64,000 nucleotides of DNA from JADGGM01 sp036376535 (lineage in GTDB: Bacteria; Gemmatimonadota; Gemmatimonadetes; Gemmatimonadales; Gemmatimonadaceae). Of this stretch, positions 41,266-50,093 are shown in pieces (within the stretch, counting starts at the first letter, position 1; every line of letters begins with the position of its first letter). The notes under the pieces were generated by a model that was given only the letters and a program-made list of their open reading frames with translations, was not told the origin of the DNA and searched no databases. Location: NCBI GenBank assembly GCA_036376535.1, contig DASVAC010000152.1:57613-121612 (forward strand), in the 5' to 3' direction. The position numbers were made by a program, and so were the translations under genes.

Positions 41266-41898
41266 ATGCCGCTGATTCGAATGGCCACACCCGAGGACGG
41301 CGCCGCGTTCGCCGAGGTCTACCGGCCCGCCGTCGTCGGCAGCCCGATCTCGTTCGAGATCGAGCCGCCCGACGGCGCCGAGATGGCGCGACGCGTGGCG
41401 GTCGCAGTCGCGCGATTTCCGTGGCTCGCGTTCGAGGAGAACGGAGTCGCGCTGGGCTATGCCTACGCGGGGACTCATCGCGCGCGTCCTGCGTACCAAT
41501 GGTCCGCCGAGGTTTCGGCGTACGTGCACGAAAAGGCGCGGCGGCGCGGCGTGGCGCGTGCGCTCTATACGTCGCTGTTCGCGATCATCCGCCATCTCGG
41601 GTACTGCAACGCGTATGCGGGCATCACGCTTCCCAATGTCGCGAGCGTCGGCCTGCACGAATCGCTGGGGTTCCGGCCCGTGGGCGTATTTCACGACGTC
41701 GGGTACAAGCTCGGGCGATGGCACGACGTCGGGTGGTGGGAGCGGCCCCTTGGTGAGCGCGTCGCGCATCCCGAGCCACCACGCGTGATCGGCGACCTGC
41801 TCGGCACGGACGCACTCGATGCCGCGATTGCAGACGGACAGCGTTTGCTGCACGCGCGTGGTGAGCTTCCTCGCTCTTTTCACACGGATAAAATCTGA
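41266..41898 (+). CDS. GNAT acetyltransferase, phosphinothricin-acetyltransferase-like
   Basis: 210 residues. PLIRMATPEDGAAFAEVYRP and ISFEIEPP begin the fold; VSAYVHEKARRRGVARALY is the acetyl-CoA loop; NVASVGLHESLGFRPVGVF and HDVGWWERPL are typical of the phosphinothricin acetyltransferase-like branch, whose natural substrates are often amino-acid analogues. The last dozen codons and the TGA stop (41861-41898) lie inside a palindromic element, so the present C-terminus (RSFHTDKI) is probably not ancestral. Divergent from the ABC permease, 97 bp away. Confidence 0.9.
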   Translation: MPLIRMATPEDGAAFAEVYRPAVVGSPISFEIEPPDGAEMARRVAVAVARFPWLAFEENGVALGYAYAGTHRARPAYQWSAEVSAYVHEKARRRGVARALYTSLFAIIRHLGYCNAYAGITLPNVASVGLHESLGFRPVGVFHDVGYKLGRWHDVGWWERPLGERVAHPEPPRVIGDLLGTDALDAAIADGQRLLHARGELPRSFHTDKI

Positions 41899-42147
41899 TG
41901 ACTGCACGGCTCAGAGCGGATCGCCCGGCTGATCGGCACATAGCGCGTCCACCATGCTCAGAACGGATCTGTCATGGACATACGGCTCGCTGTACGCTCT
42001 GCGACTTGGGTTGGTCGCCCGTCGCACGCTGTCACCAACAAGAATGAACACGACATGCCGCGACGTCCTCGGCGCCGCAGCCGAGCGATCCGCTTGATCC
42101 GTGCAGTTATCAGATTTTATCCGTGTCAAAAGAGCGAGGAAACCCAC
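41861..42147. repeat. palindromic intergenic element, family P, copy 1
   Basis: About 287 bp with inverted arms: 41869-41931 and 42078-42139 match at roughly 57 of 63 positions. Each end begins GTG(a/g)G-TTCCTCGCTCTTTT and the inner arm ends at AGCGGATCGC-CGGCTG. The centre includes GACTTGGGTTGGTCGCCCGT, found almost unchanged but inverted in the copy at 59705-59996. No transposase is inside. It fills the space between the acetyltransferase and the importer operon and provides the former's stop codon. Nothing else is seen up to 42212. Confidence 0.85.
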
Positions 42148-42212
42148 CCTGCGTGTGCACCCGCTCCCGCGCAGCGTTGCGTAGCGCGCTCGCGTAGTGA
42201 TCTTACGGACAA

Positions 42213-43106
42213 ATGACCAATCACATGAGAGCACGTTCGGTATTGCTGGTCATCACCGCGCTCGTCGCGTTGAGCACGGTCGGCGCCTGCGGGCGGTTCC
42301 GGGACAAGGGTCCGCAGACGGCGGGGACCGATCGCGTCGTGTGCGTCTCGAAGCAACTCAACGAGTTCATGTACGCGATCGGCGCAGAGCAGCATCTGGT
42401 GGCAGTTGACCTCACGTCGATCTATCCGCCACAGATCAAAAAGCTGCCGACCGTCGGCTATCACCGCGCGTTGAGCGCGGAAGGCATCATCTCGATGAAG
42501 CCGACCTTGTTTCTCACCGACGGCAACGTGGGACCGAGTGCCGTGCTCGATCAGCTGAAAAAAGTCGGGATCCCCATCGAGACGATGCTGCCCGGCAACA
42601 CGCTCGACAGCGCGCAGCAGCTGCTGCTTCGGTTAGGCAACAGGTTCGGCCGGCGCCAGGCGGCGGACAGCGTGCTCGCGCAGTGGAAGGCGGGCATGCA
42701 GGACGTGTGGAAGGACACGGCACGGTACGAGGGGAAGCCGAAGCCGCGCGTCCTGATCATCCACTTCGGACAGATCGCGAACAACTATCTGGCGGTGAAG
42801 GCCGGCGGTCCGGCCGACGATCTGATTCGGTGGGCGGGCGGCGTGAATGCGGTCGACTCCGCCGGCGGCATGGAGCGCCTAACGCCCGAGCTCATCGCGA
42901 AGCTCGCGCCCGACATCATCGTGGCCACGGACCTCGGGTTCGATCGATACGGCAGCGCCGATGCGTTCGCGACCATGCCCGGTGTGTCGCTGACGCCGGC
43001 GGGGAAAGCGAAGCGCATCTACCGCATCACGGAAACCGAGCTGTTGTACTTCGGGCCGCGCACGCCCGAGACGGTGCGCACGCTGCGGACGATGTTCCAG
43101 ACGTGA
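42213..43106 (+). CDS. periplasmic substrate-binding lipoprotein of a heme/cobalamin-type ABC importer
   Basis: 297 residues; another ATG lies four codons in. Signal peptide ending in a lipobox (STVGAC). The body is a BtuF/HmuT-like binding protein: DRVVCVSKQLNEFMYAIGA, LPTVGYHRALSAEGIISMKPTLFL, NYLAVKAGGPADDLIRWAGG and LAPDIIVATD. It should deliver heme, cobalamin or a siderophore to the permease encoded one base downstream of its stop. The TonB partner is not adjacent. Confidence 0.88.
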   Translation: MTNHMRARSVLLVITALVALSTVGACGRFRDKGPQTAGTDRVVCVSKQLNEFMYAIGAEQHLVAVDLTSIYPPQIKKLPTVGYHRALSAEGIISMKPTLFLTDGNVGPSAVLDQLKKVGIPIETMLPGNTLDSAQQLLLRLGNRFGRRQAADSVLAQWKAGMQDVWKDTARYEGKPKPRVLIIHFGQIANNYLAVKAGGPADDLIRWAGGVNAVDSAGGMERLTPELIAKLAPDIIVATDLGFDRYGSADAFATMPGVSLTPAGKAKRIYRITETELLYFGPRTPETVRTLRTMFQT

Positions 43107-43107
43107 G

Positions 43108-44202
43108 ATGCTGAGGCGTCTCTCGTACCGGCAGACGTACGTGCTGCTCGCGGCGCTGCTCCTCATACTGGTCATCGCGTCCGCCGCCATCGGCGCGTTC
43201 TCGTTCACGCCGGCCGAGATGGCGCGGCATCTCGGCGTGGCAGCGGGCTGGCTGCCGGCAACGAGCGCCGATGCGTTGAGCCGAAACGTGTTCCTCGAGC
43301 TCCGCCTGCCGCGCGTGCTGCTCGCCGGGCTCACGGGCGCCGTGTTAGGCGTGTCGGGCACGCTGATGCAGGGGCTGTTTCGGAACCCGATCGTGGAGCC
43401 GGGGTTGGCGGGGACGTCGGCCGGCGCTGCGTTAGGCGCCGCGCTCGTGTTCGTCTTCGGGAGCAGCACGGCCTTGTCGTTCGCCGCGCCGTTGGGTTCC
43501 ATCGCGGTGCCGGTCGTCGCGTTTGCGGGCGCGTTCGCGGCGACGATGCTCGTGTACCGGCTGTCGACGTCGTTCGGCAAAGTGAACGTGTTCACGCTGC
43601 TGCTCGCGGGCATCGCGGTGAACGCGGTGTGCGCCGCCGGGACCGGATTTCTCTCGTACGTGGCGCGCGACCCGCAGGCGCGCAATATCACGTTCTGGAA
43701 TCTGGGCACGTTCACGACGGCGGATTGGCGCGGCACGATCTTCGTCGGGCTGTTTTTCGCCGTGTGCTTCGCGTGGTCGATGCGCTACGGGAAAGCGCTC
43801 AACGCCCTCATGTTAGGCGAGGACGAGGCCGCATTCCTCGGCGTCGACTCGCGCAAGCTGATTTTCCGGCTGCTGGTGGTGAACACGATCATGGTCGCGG
43901 TGGCGACGGCGATGGTGGGCGTGATCGCGTTCGTCGGACTCATCGTGCCGCACGTGCTGCGGATCCTCAAGTCGAGCGACTATACCTTCCTGCTGCCGGG
44001 TTCGGCGCTGTTGGGCGCGTTACTGATGGAGCTGGTGGACATCGTCGCGCGCATCATCATTCCGCCGGCCGAGCTGCCGATCGGGATCATCACGGCGGTG
44101 ATCGGCGCGCCGATTTTCCTCTGGATTCTGTTGCGACAACAGCCGCAGCGCGCCACGGGCGCGACGGTCGATTCGGGTGCGGGCGCGGGGTTCTATGGTT
44201 GA
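43108..44202 (+). CDS. FecCD-family ABC importer permease
   Basis: 364 residues, about ten helices. Seen: FLELRLPRVLLAGLTGAVLG with GTLMQGLFRNPIVEPGLAG (the FecCD signature), FWNLGTFTTADW, and GVIAFVGLIVPHVLRIL, the loop that contacts the ATPase. It forms the membrane channel with the flanking binding protein and ATPase genes. One base separates it from the binding-protein stop, and the ATPase start lies inside its last codons. Likely heme or vitamin B12/siderophore uptake. Confidence 0.93.
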   Translation: MLRRLSYRQTYVLLAALLLILVIASAAIGAFSFTPAEMARHLGVAAGWLPATSADALSRNVFLELRLPRVLLAGLTGAVLGVSGTLMQGLFRNPIVEPGLAGTSAGAALGAALVFVFGSSTALSFAAPLGSIAVPVVAFAGAFAATMLVYRLSTSFGKVNVFTLLLAGIAVNAVCAAGTGFLSYVARDPQARNITFWNLGTFTTADWRGTIFVGLFFAVCFAWSMRYGKALNALMLGEDEAAFLGVDSRKLIFRLLVVNTIMVAVATAMVGVIAFVGLIVPHVLRILKSSDYTFLLPGSALLGALLMELVDIVARIIIPPAELPIGIITAVIGAPIFLWILLRQQPQRATGATVDSGAGAGFYG

Positions 44203-44983
44203 GGTGGTGGGTGTGACCTACCGCGTGGGCGGTGCCGGCGGCCCGCGCATTCTCGACGATGTGACGGCGCGCTTCGCGGCGCACAAGTTCAACGTGATCT
44301 TAGGGCCTAACGGAGCCGGCAAGTCGACCCTGCTGCGCGTGGCCACGGGGCTGCTGCGTCCGTCGGCCGGCGAGGTGCGGTACGGCGATCGTCCGGTCTC
44401 GGCGTTCGGCGCCGACGAGCTGGCGCGCACGCGCGCGGTGCTCTCGCAACACGTGGAGCTGGCGTTCCCGCTGCCCGTGGAGGACGTGGTGCTCATGGGC
44501 CGCTACCCGCACTACGGGCCGGCGCCCACGAGCCGCGATCGCGACATCGTGTCGCGAGCGCTCGAGCTGGTGGGCATGCTGGAGAAGCGCCGACAACCGT
44601 ACCCGACGCTGTCTGGTGGCGAGCAGCAGAAGGTGCAATTGGCGCGCGTGCTCGCACAGATCTGGAATCAAGATGACTCGCACGAGCACAAGTACTTGTT
44701 CCTCGACGAGCCGACGACGAGCCTGGACGTGCACTATCAGTTGCATTTGCTCGACGTCGCGCGCGACCTCCTCGCGCACAACTGCACGGTGATCGCGGTG
44801 CTGCACGATCTCAACGTCGCGTTTCAGTACGGCCAGCAGCTGTTCGTGATCGACGGCGGTCGGATGGCGTACGAGACCTCGCGCGCGTCGGACATCTCGG
44901 CGGCGCTCATCGAACGCGTGTTCCGCGTGCGCGCCACGCGCGTTGGCGAGGATGGCCACGCGACGTGGCGCTTCCGTCTGTAG
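44195..44983 (+). CDS. ABC importer ATP-binding protein (HmuV/BtuD-like)
   Basis: 262 residues from the ATG at 44195 overlapping the permease end; a GTG at 44177 is possible. Walker A GPNGAGKST at 37-45, Q-loop LSQHVEL, signature LSGGEQQKVQLARVLAQI, Walker B YLFLDEPTTSLD and H-loop VLHDLNVA are complete. The insert WNQDDSHEHKYLF before Walker B is typical of heme importers (HmuV). It powers the importer made of the two preceding genes. The P-N of Walker A is encoded by a GCCTAAC motif. Confidence 0.93.
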   Translation: MVEVVGVTYRVGGAGGPRILDDVTARFAAHKFNVILGPNGAGKSTLLRVATGLLRPSAGEVRYGDRPVSAFGADELARTRAVLSQHVELAFPLPVEDVVLMGRYPHYGPAPTSRDRDIVSRALELVGMLEKRRQPYPTLSGGEQQKVQLARVLAQIWNQDDSHEHKYLFLDEPTTSLDVHYQLHLLDVARDLLAHNCTVIAVLHDLNVAFQYGQQLFVIDGGRMAYETSRASDISAALIERVFRVRATRVGEDGHATWRFRL

Positions 44984-44995
44984 TATCGCTAGCCC

Positions 44996-45566
44996 GTGGA
45001 GAATCTCCTCGCTCTGGGGAACACGGATCAGATCTGATGTAACGGATTGAACGGATCGCTCGGCTGCGATCGGTGGCTCGTCGCGGCGAGGCCGGTCCCT
45101 CTAAAAGGGCTCAAAGGATAACGAAAAGGATGCAAGAGATGGGGAGGATTGCGTCGACACCAAGGGGAGCGCGACGTGCACGCGCGTAGCTGGCGACCAC
45201 ACTCCTTTGAGAACAAAGGCACTGCATGCTGAGTCAGGTTGCGGGGATCAGGGCTTCTTCAGCGCGCCGAGTTCTTTGTTGCTGGTTTAAAAGCAACAGC
45301 AACAGAAGCCCAATGCGTAGCTCAGATGTCGCAGGCGGCCGTCAAAAATGGCTAACGCAAGTAGTGTCTGGCTACGTGCGTGCACGTCGTGCTCTCCCTG
45401 ATGTCGACGCAATCCTCCCCATCTCTTGCATCCTTTTCGTTATCCTTTGAGCCCTTTTCAGAGGGACCGGCCTCGCCGCGACGACCCACCGATCGAAGCC
45501 GAACGATCCGTTCAATCCGTTACATCAGATCTGATCCGTGTCCCCCAGAGCGAGGAGATTCCCCAC
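44996..45566. repeat. giant palindrome with 195-bp arms, family P, copy 2
   Basis: Arms at 44996-45190 and 45371-45566 are inverted copies differing at about 15 positions by eye. Ends read GTGG-GAATCTCCTCGCTCTGGGG, akin to the other family-P ends, then ACACGGATCAGATCTGAT and a CGGATCG-TCGGCT inner string, but the arms continue for 120 bp more, unlike the other copies. The 180-bp spacer contains a further inverted pair around GTTTAAAAGC. No gene or transposase is inside. It lies between the convergent importer ATPase and amidohydrolase genes; nothing else is seen from 44984 to 45635. Confidence 0.9.
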
Positions 45567-45635
45567 GGGTCGCACACACAGAAGCCGCCACCGAACCCTC
45601 GCTGGTCGATGCCGCGCCACGCCGTTACGCACCGG

Positions 45636-46616
45636 TCACGAGAGGCCGAGTAGCACCGCAGCGTTGCCGCCGAGGATCTTGGCGCGCTCTTCAGGCGACA
45701 CGCGCACGGCGGCCAGACTCTCCTTCATGAGCGCGATGCTGCCGATCATGTGCGGATAGTCGCTGCCCGCCAGCACATGGTCCGCGCCCGCGAAATCCAC
45801 GGCCAGACGCAACGCGGCGGGGTCGAAGTTCACCGTGTCGTAGTAGAACTCGCGCAGGTATTCGCTGGGCGCGCGCTTGATGTGCTCGCGGCAATCGGGG
45901 AACGCACGCCAGCCTCGGTCGAGGCGCTCGGCGATGTACGGAATCGCACCGCCCAGGTGCGCGAGCACGAATCGGATCCGTGGGTAGCGCTCGGGGATGC
46001 CCGCGAACACGAGATGCGCGGCGGCGAGGCTGCTGTCGAACAGAAAGCCCACAAGCGCGGTGAGCCAGTACTCGGTCATGCCGGTCACGCTCGCCGGGTT
46101 GGTCGGATGGATGTGGAGCACCGCGCCTAACCGATCGGCTTCGGCGTACAGCGGCTCGAAGCGCGCGTCGGCGAGCGGCACGCCGTTCACGTTGCTGAAC
46201 AGCATCGCACCGGCAAAGCCCAACTCCGTCATCGCGCGACGGAGCTCCACGGCCGACGCAGCGGGATCGCGCAGCGGCAGTGTCGCGAGCGCGGCAAACC
46301 GCGGCCCGCGTTCACGCACTACCTTGGCGAACGCGTCGTTCACCAGGCGCGCGAGTCTGACCGCGCGAGGCGGCGCCTCGACGTGCGTGCCGGGCGTCGT
46401 CAGCGTGATCACCTGCGTGTCCACGCCGTCGCGCTCGAGCACCGTTTGCCGGTAGGCGATGTCGCGATGGCCCCGCACGGCCACGTTGTAGTCGCCCGGG
46501 TAGTGCACGCACGGATTGCCGGATTCGTCTTCCGTAAGGCGCACGACGCTGTCGGGCTCGCGGAGCGCGTCCAGGTAGGCGGGCGGATAATAGTGGTTGT
46601 GGATGTCGATCAGCAT
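45636..46616 (-). CDS. amidohydrolase, ACMSD-like
   Basis: 326 residues from the ATG at 46616. Metal-dependent TIM-barrel amidohydrolase_2: HxH at residues 6-8 (DIHNHYYP), later HIHPTNP, VLAHLGGAIPYIAERL and the metal Asp in GSDYPHMIG. This pattern is that of 2-amino-3-carboxymuconate-6-semialdehyde decarboxylase and related decarboxylases/hydratases of aromatic breakdown. The true substrate cannot be told. It is divergent from the M1 peptidase gene. Confidence 0.9.
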   Translation of the reverse strand: MLIDIHNHYYPPAYLDALREPDSVVRLTEDESGNPCVHYPGDYNVAVRGHRDIAYRQTVLERDGVDTQVITLTTPGTHVEAPPRAVRLARLVNDAFAKVVRERGPRFAALATLPLRDPAASAVELRRAMTELGFAGAMLFSNVNGVPLADARFEPLYAEADRLGAVLHIHPTNPASVTGMTEYWLTALVGFLFDSSLAAAHLVFAGIPERYPRIRFVLAHLGGAIPYIAERLDRGWRAFPDCREHIKRAPSEYLREFYYDTVNFDPAALRLAVDFAGADHVLAGSDYPHMIGSIALMKESLAAVRVSPEERAKILGGNAAVLLGLS

Positions 46617-46732
46617 GCGATGGTCGTGGAAGCGCAAGGTCGGCGAGCGTTCACAGCGTGGTGTCCCACTATTATAGTAGGGTGATCGTAGGCACCGCTT
46701 CCGCTGTCCTCTTTCACACCGCGCGTTCTGCA

Positions 46733-48400
46733 ATGCGACGTCTCGCCCTCGCCCTCTGCTTCGTTGTCGCTTCAGCCGGCGCCGTCTCGGCGCAGCGGAA
46801 CCGAACCACCTTCACGCATGCCGACACACTGCGCGGGACCAACGGACCCGGGCGCTCGTGGTGGGATGCGGCGTTCTACGATTTGCACGTGGCGGTGAAT
46901 CTCGCGGACAGCAGCATCCGCGGCTACAACGGCATTACGTACCGCGTGATCGCGCCGGCGAAAGAGATGCAGATCGATCTGCAGGTGCCGATGCAGGTGG
47001 ACAGCATCATCCAGGATGGTCAGGCACTGACCGCGCGCCGCGACAGCAACGCGTTCTTCGTAACGATGGCGTCGCCGCAGCGCGTGGGCGACACGAAGAC
47101 CGTGACCGTGTACTACCACGGCCATCCGCGCGCGGCCAAGCGTCCACCGTGGGACGGCGGGTTCATCTGGCAGCGGGACAGCCTCGGCCACCCGTGGGTC
47201 GCGACCGCCAACGAGGGACTCGGCGCGAGCGTGTGGTGGCCTAACAAGGACATTCCGGCCGACGAGCCCGACAGCCAGCGCATCGCGATCACGGTGCCCG
47301 ACTCGATGACCGATGTGTCTAACGGGCGGCTGCGCAGCACGACGCACAACACCGACGGCACGACGACTTACGAGTGGTTCGTGACCAGCCCGATCAACAA
47401 CTACGACGTCGAAGTGAACGCCGGCACGTACGCGCACTGGACCGAGATCTACAAGGGCGAGAACGGCAACCTGACGATGGACTTCTGGCCGCTGGCCTAC
47501 CATCTCGACACCGCGAAGGTGCAGTGGCAGCAGGCGAAGTCGATGTTGGCGTGCTTCGAGCACTGGTTCGGACCGTATCCCTGGTACGCCGACGGCTACA
47601 AGCTCATCGAGGCACCGCATTTAGGCATGGAGCACCAGAGCGGCGTCGCGTACGGCAACCACTTCAAGAACGGCTACATGGGGCGGGACCTGTCGGCCAC
47701 CGGCCATGGACTCGAGTGGGATTTCATCGTGGTGCACGAGAGCGCGCACGAGTGGTGGGGCAACAGCCTCACCAACAAGGACAACGCCGACATGTGGATC
47801 CACGAGAGCTTCGCGAACTACTCGGAATCGCTCTACACGGAGTGTCAGCAGGGGAAGGCAGCCGGCGCCGAGTACGTGATCGGCACGCGGCGGCTCATCA
47901 AGAATGACCGGCCCATCGTTGGGCACTTCGGCGTGAACGACGAAGGCTCGGGGGACATGTACTACAAGGGCGGCAACATGCTGCACACGATTCGTCAGGT
48001 GGTCGACAACGACGAGAAGTGGCGCGGCATTCTGCGCGGCCTACAAAAAACGTTCTGGCACCAGACGGTGAGCGGCACGCAAGTCGAGGACTACATCAGC
48101 CACGCCGCGGGCATCGATCTGAGCAAGGTGTTCGCGGAGTACCTCACGACGACGCAGGTGCCGGTGCTCGAGTACTCGCTCGACGGCGGCACGCTCAAGT
48201 ACCGTTGGGCGAACGTGGTGCCGGGGTTCGCGATGCCGGTGAAGGTGACGGTAGCGCCCGACCACTACGCGCGGATCCGCCCAACGGAATCCTGGCAAAC
48301 GATGAAGGTGAAGCTAACCAGCGCGGCCGAATTCAAAGTGGACGAGAATTACTACGTGACGTCGAGCGAAGCAACTGCTGCCGTGGGAGTCCGCGACTAA
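46733..48400 (+). CDS. exported M1-family metallopeptidase
   Basis: 555 residues from the ATG at 46733 with a signal peptide ending near VSAQ. M1 aminopeptidase fold: a beta-rich N-domain, the GxMEN-like LGMEHQ, and the zinc site HESAH at 335-339 with E358 (HExxH-18-E), followed by NEW-type WWGNSLTNKDNADMWIHE. The GAMEN Asn is His here, which may change the specificity. It would trim peptides in the periplasm. Nearest neighbours give no operon partner. Confidence 0.92.
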   Translation: MRRLALALCFVVASAGAVSAQRNRTTFTHADTLRGTNGPGRSWWDAAFYDLHVAVNLADSSIRGYNGITYRVIAPAKEMQIDLQVPMQVDSIIQDGQALTARRDSNAFFVTMASPQRVGDTKTVTVYYHGHPRAAKRPPWDGGFIWQRDSLGHPWVATANEGLGASVWWPNKDIPADEPDSQRIAITVPDSMTDVSNGRLRSTTHNTDGTTTYEWFVTSPINNYDVEVNAGTYAHWTEIYKGENGNLTMDFWPLAYHLDTAKVQWQQAKSMLACFEHWFGPYPWYADGYKLIEAPHLGMEHQSGVAYGNHFKNGYMGRDLSATGHGLEWDFIVVHESAHEWWGNSLTNKDNADMWIHESFANYSESLYTECQQGKAAGAEYVIGTRRLIKNDRPIVGHFGVNDEGSGDMYYKGGNMLHTIRQVVDNDEKWRGILRGLQKTFWHQTVSGTQVEDYISHAAGIDLSKVFAEYLTTTQVPVLEYSLDGGTLKYRWANVVPGFAMPVKVTVAPDHYARIRPTESWQTMKVKLTSAAEFKVDENYYVTSSEATAAVGVRD

Positions 48401-48542
48401 CGCCGCCTGAAGAAACCGGTAGGACGAGCGCAATCGCTCAGAGAAGATCGTGGCGCTGCAGGATGCGCGGCAGATGTAGGCAAGAAAGCTGCGTGGTGAC
48501 CGGGGTCACGTCAGTCGACAGCCTTAGAGCTGACGGCGTTCG

Positions 48543-49730
48543 TCAATCAAGCGCGACGCCAGCGCGCATGAGTGAGGCACGAATGTCGTCTGCGGGTACG
48601 TAGTACCCGTAGTGTTCCGCAGTAAGGCGCCGAAGCGTGTCCATCACCGAGCCATCGGGATGGCGCATTGCATCATAGAGCGACAGCAACCAACTCCGTC
48701 CTAAACGAGCCGAAGCTGTCCGCTGGACATTGTCTCTTTCCTCGCGATACCCTTCAACAAACCTTGCAGCCCGCTTCGCATCAACATGAGCCGTCCAGCG
48801 AAGACCCAAGGCGCCGCAGATCGCGAACGACAACTGGAGAGCGTTAGTACCGTACATCCTGCAGCCCGCCGCCCACCAGAGTCCGGCCAAACTACGGGCA
48901 AGGGTCGCGTGGTTGGGTTTAGCGCCTTCGGTTTCTCCAAATGTGGAAGCAGCCTCGGAAAGACAGGGCGCCCCATACAGTGCGGGATAGTTGCGGCTGC
49001 GGTCAACGGCCAGAGCGAGTACGCGCGCACACAAATCGTATTGCAAGTCTGCGGCTAAGAAGCTCATGATATCCGCCAGCAGCGATACAACTCGCGTCCG
49101 TTGCGGCGCTCCCAGACGTGTGAGCCCCACGCCCAAATCGATTTCCAACCGTGGGCTTGCAACAACGACGCCGGCGAGTTCTTCGCGGTAGAGTACCAGT
49201 TGGCGCAGTGTGTTCGCCGCATCGTCTAATTTCCGAACAAACGCAGCCGGCCTGCTACTGCCGCAGTGCAAGAGAGGTTGTGGCCAATCACGCAAGTTTA
49301 GTTGCTCATTGATGAGCGTCGGCAGCCAATCGGGGAAGATCAGCACGTCCGGCGAGAATGCGTTCGTTGACCCTTTTGGCCACGCAAGTTGAATCTCTAT
49401 CGACGCGTTGCACCAGTTCTCACCGGGCATCAGCTTGCACATCAGAACGCGTCCACCGTCGAATGGTACCGGCCCATGGACGCGACAGTGGTGCCCTTGC
49501 GCGCCGAGTAACGGTAGCGGACTTGCTGAGACGTCCAATACTACCGCGCCACTCGTCATCGGACTTGCGTGCTCAAACGCGAACGTGGCAGTTACTGTGT
49601 CGCCGGACGCAGCGCTGTTAGGCACAATGTCGATCTGCCGCACGTAAATTGCGCGCGCGAGATCCGCGCCTAACGGTTTTGCCAGGGATTGCACGAATCT
49701 CCCTACAAACGTCTGCACACGCCTTTTCAA
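48543..49730 (-). CDS. unrecognised 395-residue protein near the Rhs gene
   Basis: I do not recognise this protein. The open frame starts with a TTG at 49730 (GTG 49718 also possible). Residues 30-140 look like an Ig-like beta-sandwich (DIVPNSAASGDTVTATFAFEHA, SGAVVLDVSASPLPLLG) and the rest is mainly helical (LYREELAGVVVASPRLEIDL, LLADIMSFLAADLQYDL, LLSLYDAMRHPDG). There is no signal peptide or membrane helix. It lies downstream of the Rhs gene on the same strand after a 363-bp gap, so it could be an associated or immunity-like factor, but that is only positional. Confidence 0.55.
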   Translation of the reverse strand: MKRRVQTFVGRFVQSLAKPLGADLARAIYVRQIDIVPNSAASGDTVTATFAFEHASPMTSGAVVLDVSASPLPLLGAQGHHCRVHGPVPFDGGRVLMCKLMPGENWCNASIEIQLAWPKGSTNAFSPDVLIFPDWLPTLINEQLNLRDWPQPLLHCGSSRPAAFVRKLDDAANTLRQLVLYREELAGVVVASPRLEIDLGVGLTRLGAPQRTRVVSLLADIMSFLAADLQYDLCARVLALAVDRSRNYPALYGAPCLSEAASTFGETEGAKPNHATLARSLAGLWWAAGCRMYGTNALQLSFAICGALGLRWTAHVDAKRAARFVEGYREERDNVQRTASARLGRSWLLSLYDAMRHPDGSVMDTLRRLTAEHYGYYVPADDIRASLMRAGVALD

Positions 49731-50093
49731 GTAATCGTTACTCCAACGGGGATAAAGGAACCATTACATCGGAGCAGACAAGCCGGTACATCTTCGGATG
49801 ACGCAAGATCCCGCGGCACTGCGGCGGCCAACCCGCAAGCCACGCGCATTCTGGCGTGATCGAGACTGCAGCATGCCCAAAAGCGCGCAAGCGGGAAACC
49901 TGATGAGCCAGATTGCGAAGGGACCGCAGCCATCAGCGCACTACACGTCCTTCGTAACTTAGAAGTGATACGTGTTCTTGAGGACTGCAACGCCGCCGTT
50001 GCTATGCATGCGCTCACCCGCCTCTGCTACACAGACGACGTCGCTCACTGCCGACTGCGCAGGAAGTTGAGCCTATGTCTAACCACGACTGAA
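49731..50093. other. gene-free stretch between Rhs and the 395-residue protein
   Basis: A 363-bp stretch directly after the Rhs stop on the minus strand. Only short open frames without recognisable features are present (for example 49727-50017 minus, Ser/Arg/Cys-rich). No repeat arm, transposase or tRNA is seen. G+C appears lower than in flanking genes. A small immunity gene cannot be excluded but I see no support for one. Confidence 0.5.

Noticed and set aside
41899..42212. Cobalamin or other riboswitch upstream of the importer operon
   Set aside because: No B12-box-like conserved string; the stretch is explained by the palindromic element.
49727..50017. Small minus-strand frame after the Rhs gene as an immunity gene
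   Set aside because: No ribosome-binding site, family or foldable pattern; composition like a random frame.
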